The notes below the pieces were generated by a model that did not search any database, was not told the DNA's origin, and saw only the letters and a list, made by a program, of their open reading frames with translations. From the IMG/VR virus record IMGVR_UViG_3300015165_000003, positions 1 to 25,399 of that record: DNA of 25,399 nucleotides. One strand, written 5' to 3'. This DNA comes from a virus. Shown piece by piece: positions 21,267 to 25,399 of this stretch. Within the stretch, counting starts at the first letter, position 1; the number at the start of each line of letters is the position of its first letter. Made by a program: the position numbers and the translations under genes.

Positions 21267-21335
21267 GCCCCCGCTGATGGAAGCAGGCCTCCCTTTCGCA
21301 AGGGAGGGTCGCAGGTTCGATCCCTGCCGGGGGTG
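21267..21335 (+). tRNA. tRNA-like element (reduced cloverleaf) or tRNA-derived attachment site
   Basis: The 3' half is unmistakably tRNA-derived: a T-arm GCAGG-TTCGATC-CCTGC followed by CGGGGGT and G. The 5' end GCCCCCG pairs with CGGGGGT (seven pairs, one G-U). Between them is a reduced D-arm (CTG, seven-base loop, CAG), an anticodon-like stem (CTCCC/GGGAG) with an eight-base loop TTTCGCAA instead of seven, and a four-base variable region. Total is 69 bases without encoded CCA. It may be a degenerate phage tRNA, a tRNA mimic, or an attP core copied from the 3' half of a host tRNA; the integrase lies about 1 kb away. Amino acid identity cannot be assigned. Confidence 0.5.
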
Positions 21336-21512
21336 CTAGAGCAGGTTACGTCGTTTGGCCCACCCGGCCAGCGCAGCCGCCCGGGCCAGCTCGCTGCGGC
21401 GCTTGGGGGACAATCGCTCGGACCGGATGAGCCCGCCTTTGCGGCCGGTCGCCACCGCCAGCTCGTGGAGCTGCTCGGCCGACCAGCCCGGGTGCTTCGC
21501 GCGACGAGGCAT
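21336..21512 (-). CDS. Small basic phage protein
   Basis: 58 residues from the ATG chosen because the preceding 18 in-frame residues are not protein-like. The sequence HPGWSAEQLHELAVATGRKG and LSPKRRSELARAAALAGWAKRR carry the pattern GRKGG-x(5-8)-LSP-x-RRSE-x-A-x-x-A-x-x-AxWAK seen in many small phage and plasmid proteins, probably nucleic-acid binding. Its stop codon directly abuts the 3' end of the tRNA-like element. GGAGGG directly precedes the ATG, too close for an ideal ribosome site. Confidence 0.55.
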   Translation of the reverse strand: MPRRAKHPGWSAEQLHELAVATGRKGGLIRSERLSPKRRSELARAAALAGWAKRRNLL

Positions 21513-21603
21513 CCCTCCAGGTTGCCGCAATCTGCGGTGGGCTGGCGGTAGCGTGCTCGGGGCCATCGGGTCCGACCGTGAACCGGACCCCTCCGCTCAG
21601 GCC

Positions 21604-21630
21604 CCCGTCCGCAAGGGCGGGTGTCTTTCT
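21604..21630 (+). terminator. Rho-independent-like terminator on the plus strand
   Basis: CCCGTCC, loop GCAA and GGGCGGG form a seven-pair stem with a stable tetraloop, followed by TGTCTTTCTT, a T-rich tail. All genes around it are on the minus strand, so it would stop a rightward transcript, for example one from the motif at 21181. Confidence 0.5.
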
Positions 21631-21653
21631 TCGCGCCCGGTCAGGGGGAGTGG

Positions 21654-22178
21654 CTACATGGTCAGGCTGACAAGCCGCCACGTCTTCGCCGCAGGGTCAT
21701 GGACGACGGTGCAGGAGTAGGGCGAGCGCACCAGTGCGCCAAAGCCGTTCTGGGAGTCGACGCTGGCCACCACGACGTACGGCCCGTCGCCCGATCCCGA
21801 GTAGCTGACTTGGTCGCCCAGCGGATCCCGCCACTTCGCGGTGGCGGGCGCTTTCAGCGTGTCGGTCACGAAGGACTTGCACATCATGAAAGCGTCGTAC
21901 TCGCCAGACGACACCGACGACACCGACGAGTCCGGGCTGTCGTCCGGGCTGTCGCCCACCAACGCTCCCACCGCTATGAGGAAGACAACCACAACGGCGA
22001 TGATCAGAGCCCCTTGGGCCCGGCTGGTCAATCGATTCCACCAGACTGAGAAGCGGCCCTTGGCCTGCTCGTCCATTTGTGGGGGAGCTGGTGAGGGCGG
22101 CGGCAAGGGCGAGTGGGGCGCGTACCACCGCCCATCGGACCCGCGCCACCAGCCGGGGCCCTGCGAGCTGTCGCTCAT
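21654..22178 (-). CDS. Membrane-anchored protein with N-terminal DUF2510-like motif
   Basis: 174 residues; the start was chosen because AAGGAG lies ten bases upstream and the conserved motif begins right after it. Residues 1 to 20 contain GPGWWRGSDGRWYAP, like the DUF2510 motif common in actinobacterial membrane proteins. A Pro-rich stretch, one membrane span (about 56 to 76), a Ser/Asp linker and a C-terminal domain follow, with CKSFVTDTLKAPATAKW and SVDSQNGFGALVRSPYSCTV. Cys100 and Cys156 could form a disulfide outside the cell. This C-terminal domain is widespread in actinobacterial lipoproteins and membrane proteins. In a prophage lysogeny region it is a good candidate for superinfection exclusion; function is inferred. 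Confidence 0.65.
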   Translation of the reverse strand: MSDSSQGPGWWRGSDGRWYAPHSPLPPPSPAPPQMDEQAKGRFSVWWNRLTSRAQGALIIAVVVVFLIAVGALVGDSPDDSPDSSVSSVSSGEYDAFMMCKSFVTDTLKAPATAKWRDPLGDQVSYSGSGDGPYVVVASVDSQNGFGALVRSPYSCTVVHDPAAKTWRLVSLTM

Positions 22179-22312
22179 TGTCGCCGTGCTCCTTGGTCGC
22201 CGTCGGTGGCTCGACCGTACGCCCGGCGTCAATAGTCGGCGCGGGATCCGGGGGCAGGGGCCGACGGTCACTTTCTGCGCGCCACGCTACACAGACGTAA
22301 TTTCAACTCGAC

Positions 22313-22350
22313 ATAACCATTGTTATAGGCGGTCTGGCACGTACGAAAGG
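22313..22350 (-). promoter_or_regulatory. Candidate promoter of the membrane protein with a palindrome
   Basis: In this AT-richer patch the minus strand reads TATAAC (plus strand 22322-22327), five of six matches to the -10 consensus, about 145 bases upstream of the gene. No good -35 is seen. The box overlaps the inverted repeat ATAAC-CATT-GTTAT (22313-22326), which could be an operator. It would let the gene be expressed apart from the integrase. Confidence 0.35.
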
Positions 22351-22361
22351 CCCGCCCACGC

Positions 22362-23183
22362 TCAGTAGTCGAGAGACGCGACCACTTCCCGAAGCGCCCG
22401 GGTCGTGGCCCGGGTGTACCGGCTCGTCGTCTCCGGTTTCGCGTGGCCGGCGAGCGACTGGACGGCGCGCAGGTTGCCGGTGTTGTCGTTGCCGGTGGCC
22501 AGGCAGGTGTGGCGCAGGACGTGCGGCGGAACGACCGGCACGCCCGCCTGCTCGGACACCATCCGCACCCAGGCCCACACGGTGGCCAGCGACACTGTCC
22601 CGCCGTAGCGGCCCGGGAACACCCACGGCCCGGACCGGCCCAGCTCGGCCATGGCGTCGACAATCGCGGGATGCAGCGGGATGCGCCGCTGTTTCGATCC
22701 CTTGCCCGTTGGAATGAGCAGGCCGGTGGGAAAGGTCGAGTCGGGCGCGTGGAACCAGTCCCAGCGTGTCCCGGCTATCTCGGCCCGTCGGAGCCCGGCG
22801 TACATCCCGAGCAGCACGGCGAAGCCGGGACGGTCACCGCGGGCTCGCGCCGCCTTGGCCAGGATGCGGGCATCGTCGGTCTCCTGCGCCTTGCACATCG
22901 GCTCGGGCTCGGGCGGTACCCGGATGGCGCGCAGTGGCGGATGGTCGCGGCCGACCAACTCCCAGTAGTACCGGAGCGCGCACCGCACGAGAAGGCGGCT
23001 GGAATGGGTCAGCGGTTTGGTGTCCGCGTACTCGACGACCCGGGCCGCCGGGAGCGTTTCCAGGTCGAGGCCCTCGGCGTCACACCACCGCTGCGCGGCG
23101 CCGATGGCGAGCGCGTAGAGGGTCGCTGTGCGGGGAGCAAGCCCGAGCGCGAGTAGGGCCGAGTAGTGCTTCGGGTCCGCCAT
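22362..23183 (-). CDS. int: Tyrosine recombinase (phage integrase)
   Basis: 273 residues from the ATG opening ADPKHYSALLALG; the 23 in-frame codons before it read as Arg/Pro-rich noise. Residues 1 to 90 are a SAM-like core-binding domain. The catalytic domain follows with Arg132 (GLRRAEI), Lys161 (TGKGSKQRRIPL), His221 and Arg224 (HVLRHT), His247 (LAGHAKPETTSRY) and the nucleophile Tyr256. All six are present, so the enzyme looks active and should catalyse integration at attP/attB. It lacks an N-terminal arm-binding domain of the usual size, being shorter than lambda Int (356). It is on the same strand as the repressor, 34 bases after it, so the two may be transcribed together. Confidence 0.9.
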   Translation of the reverse strand: MADPKHYSALLALGLAPRTATLYALAIGAAQRWCDAEGLDLETLPAARVVEYADTKPLTHSSRLLVRCALRYYWELVGRDHPPLRAIRVPPEPEPMCKAQETDDARILAKAARARGDRPGFAVLLGMYAGLRRAEIAGTRWDWFHAPDSTFPTGLLIPTGKGSKQRRIPLHPAIVDAMAELGRSGPWVFPGRYGGTVSLATVWAWVRMVSEQAGVPVVPPHVLRHTCLATGNDNTGNLRAVQSLAGHAKPETTSRYTRATTRALREVVASLDY

Positions 23184-23217
23184 ACGGCCACAAGACCGGC
23201 GGGGACCGGGCCGGGGC

Positions 23218-23505
23218 TCAGGCCGCCGAACTGAGCAATCGGCCCTGGTCACGGATCGTAGCGGAGGCGCCGATGAGCCGTCGCGGCTCGGTGAAGAACA
23301 CCCCGGGATCGACGGCGAAGTAGTCGGCCAGCCTGCGCAGGTCGTTCACCGTGAAACGGCGGTTTCCGCCCAAACGCTCGTACACGCTCTTGCGGGCCAC
23401 TCCCAGGACCTCAGCCAACGCGCCAGCGTCGACTTCGTTGGCCGCCATCAACATCTGCACGACGAGCCGGACGTTGCGGTCTGCGTCACTCTTCTCGGTA
23501 GCCAC
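23218..23505 (-). CDS. HTH repressor (XRE/Cro-CI type), likely immunity repressor
   Basis: 95 residues from a GTG. The helix-turn-helix spans about residues 26 to 46 (DAGALAEVLGVARKSVYERL), followed by a helix pair RFTVNDLRRLADYFAV and DPGVFF, the typical XRE fold ending. No C-terminal dimerisation or peptidase domain of the LexA/CI type is present, so it is probably regulated differently from lambda CI. There is no ribosome site; a -10-like TAGTCT ends six bases before the GTG, implying a leaderless mRNA. Divergent position against the early rightward operon, and the adjacent integrase, fit a lysogeny repressor. Confidence 0.75.
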   Translation of the reverse strand: MATEKSDADRNVRLVVQMLMAANEVDAGALAEVLGVARKSVYERLGGNRRFTVNDLRRLADYFAVDPGVFFTEPRRLIGASATIRDQGRLLSSAA

Positions 23506-23511
23506 GAGGCG

Positions 23512-23541
23512 AGACTAAGGTGTCGGGGACACGCGTAACAA
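23512..23541 (-). promoter_or_regulatory. Candidate repressor promoter
   Basis: On the minus strand TTGTTA, 18 bases, TAGTCT, then six bases to the GTG. The predicted start coincides with the initiation codon. The palindrome at 23520-23532 lies between the two boxes. Confidence 0.45.
23520..23532. promoter_or_regulatory. Palindrome GTGTCGGGGACAC, candidate operator
   Basis: Perfect five-base arms around three central bases, placed inside the spacer of the repressor promoter. Binding here would block the repressor's own transcription. Confidence 0.45.
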
Positions 23542-23544
23542 GCC

Positions 23545-23557
23545 CAATCGCGGATTG
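23545..23557. promoter_or_regulatory. Palindrome CAATCGCGGATTG, candidate operator
   Basis: Perfect five-base arms around three central bases, the same size as the neighbouring palindrome but different in sequence. It sits between the -35 boxes of the two divergent promoters, three bases before TTGACA. Confidence 0.45.
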
Positions 23558-23560
23558 CCC

Positions 23561-23589
23561 TTGACAGAGTGACGAAATCCGGGAACTAT
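23561..23589 (+). promoter_or_regulatory. Early rightward promoter
   Basis: A consensus TTGACA, a 17-base spacer and AACTAT as a weak -10. The predicted start falls at the ATG of the following gene, so the mRNA would be leaderless. ATTGCCC occurs just before the -35 and again just after the -10. Confidence 0.6.
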
Positions 23590-23596
23590 TGCCCGC

Positions 23597-23845
23597 ATGC
23601 CGGATCGGAGTCCCGCCTTCCGCCACGCCGACGTGCTGCTCAAGGAGCAGGGAGGGATCGTGGCATTCGTCAACAGCCGTCGCGCCCTCGCTGGTCGACA
23701 GGGATCGTGGCGGCGGATCGCTCTCGAGCTCCGGGACCTCACCGACCGCGAAGTCGACCTCGACCAGTCGACGTTGCGCAGTTGGTCCGAGTTCGGGTGG
23801 TTCGATCCCACCCCCGACGACGAGCCGGCGGCGAAGACCGGATGA
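23597..23845 (+). CDS. Small HTH-type early regulator (Cro/excisionase-like candidate)
   Basis: 82 residues with the ATG seven bases after the -10 box and no ribosome site, thus probably translated from a leaderless mRNA. The middle (GSWRRIALELRDLTDREVDL, then QSTLRSWSEFGWFD) looks like a helix-turn-helix, with the second helix resembling a recognition helix. As first gene of the rightward early operon opposite the repressor it may act as Cro or as an excisionase; the sequence does not decide. The end is acidic. Its stop overlaps the next ATG (ATGA). Confidence 0.6.
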   Translation: MPDRSPAFRHADVLLKEQGGIVAFVNSRRALAGRQGSWRRIALELRDLTDREVDLDQSTLRSWSEFGWFDPTPDDEPAAKTG

Positions 23846-24459
23846 GCACGCCCCGCCACCTGTGGATCTCCGACCCGTCCCACCCCCGCCGGGCCGACCC
23901 CATGCGCACCTTCGGCGAGCGCCGGGGAGAGCCCGGATCGCGCGTCGGCGTCACCAAGCCGGCCGCGTACCAAGCGGAAGGGCCGGCGTCAATGAGCGCC
24001 CTGCGGCTTGAGAAGTCGGAGTGGGGTCCGGGCCCGTGGCAGGACGAGCCCGATCGGGTCGAGTGGCGCCACGCCGGCCTGCCCTGCCTGGTGCGGCGCT
24101 CCCCCATGGGGGGTAACTGGTGCGGGTACGTCGCCGTGCCCCCGGGCCATCCCCTGCACGGCGCCGACTACGACACGCCCGGCGTCGACGTCCACGGCGG
24201 CCTGACCTACGCGGCGGCGTGCGACGGGTCCGAGGGCGTCGGCATCTGCCACGTCCCCCGTGAGGGAGAGCCGGCCGATGTGTGGTGGCTCGCGTTCGAC
24301 TGCCACCACCTCTGGGACATCGCTCCGTGCTTCCTGGCCGAAATGGCCAGGATCGGCATCCCCCAACACCGCCACGGACATGAGGTCTACCGGGACCTGG
24401 CCTACGTCACCGCCGAGACGAACCGCTTGGCCGACCAGCTCGCCGAGCTAGCCCCGTGA
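23842..24459 (+). CDS. Conserved actinophage protein of unknown function
   Basis: 205 residues from an ATG overlapping the previous stop. From about residue 55 onward it matches a pattern I know from actinophage early genes: HAGLPCLVRRSPMGGNWCGYV, VPPGHPLHGADYD, VHGGLTYA, ICHVPREGEPADVWWLAFDC, and at the end EVYRDLAYVTAETNRLADQL. The first 50 residues (ISDPSHPRRADPMRTFGERR) are a separate basic, unstructured-looking piece; an internal ATG at 23992 would remove them. Function unknown; not membrane-bound. Confidence 0.65.
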   Translation: MSTPRHLWISDPSHPRRADPMRTFGERRGEPGSRVGVTKPAAYQAEGPASMSALRLEKSEWGPGPWQDEPDRVEWRHAGLPCLVRRSPMGGNWCGYVAVPPGHPLHGADYDTPGVDVHGGLTYAAACDGSEGVGICHVPREGEPADVWWLAFDCHHLWDIAPCFLAEMARIGIPQHRHGHEVYRDLAYVTAETNRLADQLAELAP

Positions 24460-24899
24460 CCCGCCCCACGCCGGCCCGCTTCCCGGGCTGGCCCATCCCT
24501 GCCGGGAGCACCCCGTTCCTTTCCGGGGACACGTCGCCTGCGCCTGCGGGCGTCAACGGGGTGGATCTCCCCGAAGGCGACCTGCTCCCGGCACACCCCG
24601 CTCCTGTCGCTCGTGGGGGTGATGCGCCTCGGTCCGCCGTCGGGGCGCTCGCCTCCACCGGCGACAGGGCCGAACCTCTGGCGGCGACACCCCTTCGGGG
24701 AAGTGGGGGTGTCGTCGCCGGTGCCGCCATGCCGGCCGAGCTCGAGGAGCTGCTCCACGACGTCCGCCAAGCGTGGGGCGCGGACGTCGAGGTCGACGAT
24801 GACCTCCTGGCACAGCTGTTCGTGCCCAAGGCCGGCGTGTGGGCTGGCGTCCCGACGGTCGACCACTACCGCCACCTGCGCGTCGGCGACGAGCCATGA
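24456..24899 (+). CDS. Small early protein; N-terminal half doubtful
   Basis: 147 residues from a GTG overlapping the previous stop. The last 56 residues, starting at an in-frame ATG at 24729 (PAELEELLHDVRQAWGADVE, then LLAQLFVPKAGVWAGVP), look like a good helical protein. The first 90 are Pro/Gly/Ala-rich with poorer third-position GC, and the DNA there is full of inverted repeats. Either the long form has a disordered head, or the real gene starts at 24729 and the 270 bases before it are non-coding structured sequence. No family recognised. Confidence 0.4.
   Translation: MTRPTPARFPGWPIPAGSTPFLSGDTSPAPAGVNGVDLPEGDLLPAHPAPVARGGDAPRSAVGALASTGDRAEPLAATPLRGSGGVVAGAAMPAELEELLHDVRQAWGADVEVDDDLLAQLFVPKAGVWAGVPTVDHYRHLRVGDEP
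24656..24723 (+). other. Nested inverted repeats upstream of an ATG
   Basis: CACCGGCGAC (24656-24665) pairs with GTCGCCGGTG (24714-24723), and inside it GACACCCC (24686-24693) pairs with GGGGTGTC (24706-24713); the inner loop holds CCCCTTCGGGG, itself a UUCG-type hairpin. The structure ends five bases before the ATG at 24729 and could control its translation or act as a terminator. Confidence 0.5.
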
Positions 24900-25399
24900 G
24901 CGCGGCGCCCATCCACATCGCCCACGGTTCCCACGGCAACAACCCAGGCGTAAGAAAGTGCGCGGCCGAGTGGCGCTACTTCCTGTGCCGCTGCGACCGC
25001 TGCACCGAGGCCAAAGCCGCCGGCACGCTGCTGACCGACGTGCCGCCGTGCAGCCCGCCCACGATGGCCCGGGTCATTCCCGCGGTGAACGACCGCCTCA
25101 CCGATGCCGGCCGCCAGCGCTTGGCCTCCCGCATCCCCCTCATCCCCTCCGTCGAGGCCGGCGCTGAGCGGGCGGTCCTGCTGCGCGTCGAGCGCCGGGT
25201 CGCGCTGTGGTGTGCCCGCAGCGTCGAGCGCTTCGCCAAGGACTCACGGGTCAAGGCGTGCAACGAGGACTCACGGGTCAAGGCGTGCAACGACGTCACC
25301 GAGCAGTTCCTGGCCGGGCCGGCAACCGCAGCCGAGCTACGCGAGGCGGCGGCGGAGGCGGCGGAGGCGGCGGAGGCGGCGGAGGCGGCGGAGGCGGCG
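24896..25399 (+). CDS. Cys-rich N-terminal protein with Ala/Glu repeats (3' partial)
   Basis: At least 168 residues, open at the window edge; the ATG overlaps the previous stop (ATGA). An N-terminal HGSHGNNPG is followed by Cys22, Cys31, Cys33 and Cys36 (FLCRCDRCTEAK), a possible metal site like the HG-x-G-CRC-x-C motif of small phage proteins. A helical middle follows (LLRVERRVALWCARSVERF). Then the nine-residue unit DSRVKACNE occurs twice in tandem from an exact DNA repeat, and finally a run of Glu-Ala-Ala triplets from a nine-base repeat reaches the window edge. Function unknown. Confidence 0.6.
   Translation, partial: MSAAPIHIAHGSHGNNPGVRKCAAEWRYFLCRCDRCTEAKAAGTLLTDVPPCSPPTMARVIPAVNDRLTDAGRQRLASRIPLIPSVEAGAERAVLLRVERRVALWCARSVERFAKDSRVKACNEDSRVKACNDVTEQFLAGPATAAELREAAAEAAEAAEAAEAAEAA
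25241..25294 (+). repeat. Two tandem copies of a 27-base unit
   Basis: The units are identical except for their last base, remain in frame and encode the same nine residues except the last (Glu or Asp). This indicates a recent duplication. Confidence 0.9.
25343..25399 (+). repeat. GAGGCGGCG nine-base repeat
   Basis: Five exact tandem copies from 25355 to the edge, preceded by one interrupted copy. They encode Glu-Ala-Ala triplets, which would form a continuous helix with one acidic face. The array is cut by the window edge, so its total length is unknown. Confidence 0.9.

Noticed and set aside
21245-21335. A class II tRNA-Ser with anticodon GGA, using CCTCCCTT/AAGGGAGG as the variable arm
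   Set aside because: The loop ATGGAAG looks tempting, but only three anticodon-stem pairs form and no 5' acceptor strand pairs with CGGGGGT at the required distance. The 69-base fold pairs much better.
21267-21335. Calling the tRNA-like element the attP site outright
   Set aside because: No second copy (attL/attR) or host sequence is available in the window, and the 5' part also fits the fold, so attP remains only one of several readings.
21168-21551. A plus-strand gene after the second promoter-like motif
   Set aside because: The frame reads through the tRNA-like structure and is rich in Pro, Gly, Arg and Ser with no conserved features; the minus-strand gene is the better explanation of 21336-21512.
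22362-23252. A longer integrase starting 23 codons upstream
   Set aside because: The extra residues are Arg/Pro-rich and overlap the end of the repressor gene; the shorter form begins like a normal integrase.
25241-25294. A CRISPR array
   Set aside because: There are just two directly adjacent copies without spacers, in frame within a gene.

Overview
The window is about 25.4 kb of very GC-rich DNA carrying the structural, lysis and lysogeny-control regions of a tailed phage or prophage. The host is most likely a high-GC actinobacterium. Evidence for that is the GC-rich third codon positions, many GTG starts, GTGA/TGATG stop-start overlaps, and capsid, tail and hub proteins that read like actinophage homologues. 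One small membrane protein opens with a GWWRGSDGRWY-type motif that I associate with Acidimicrobiia; this host assignment is inference. Portal, terminase and protease are not present and presumably lie to the left.

Left to right: (1) 1-1457, end of an upstream head gene, a P22-gp5-like major capsid protein and a small decoration-type protein. (2) 1457-5519, small genes plus adhesin- or fibre-like genes (a DNRLRE/CBM96-like beta protein, a Thr/Ser/Arg-rich low-complexity protein, a fibre). Their position between capsid and neck genes is unusual and suggests capsid-surface appendages. (3) 5520-7636, head-tail adaptor, stopper and tail-completion genes. (4) 7677-12477, major tail protein, a tail assembly chaperone pair joined by a canonical -1 frameshift site (GGGAAAA), and a 952-residue tape measure protein: a long non-contractile (siphovirus) tail. 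(5) 12477-17384, distal tail protein, a tail hub split into two overlapping genes, and a large fibre ending in an S74-type intramolecular chaperone. (6) 17428-19901, lysis region: a small membrane protein, a CHAP endolysin with an in-frame internal start, a coiled-coil membrane protein, and an Ig-like protein.

The right part is accessory and regulatory. A strong hairpin (19982-20015) closes the late operon. It is followed by two unrecognised genes in divergent, slightly overlapping orientation, then a strongly structured tRNA-like segment (21228-21335). That segment is preceded by the same motif that precedes the lysis genes. On the minus strand lie a small phage protein, a membrane protein with its own putative promoter (candidate superinfection exclusion), a tyrosine integrase and a helix-turn-helix repressor. 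The repressor faces an early rightward operon (23597 to the window end) across a compact switch. Both divergent promoters of that switch appear to give leaderless transcripts, and two 13-nt palindromes lie between them.

The genes read as a temperate siphovirus: structural proteins in one long translationally coupled plus-strand operon, a lysis cassette with its own promoter-like motif, and a lysogeny module on the opposite strand. The least explained elements are the tRNA-like RNA with its duplicated promoter-like motif, and the fibre-like gene set placed between capsid and neck.
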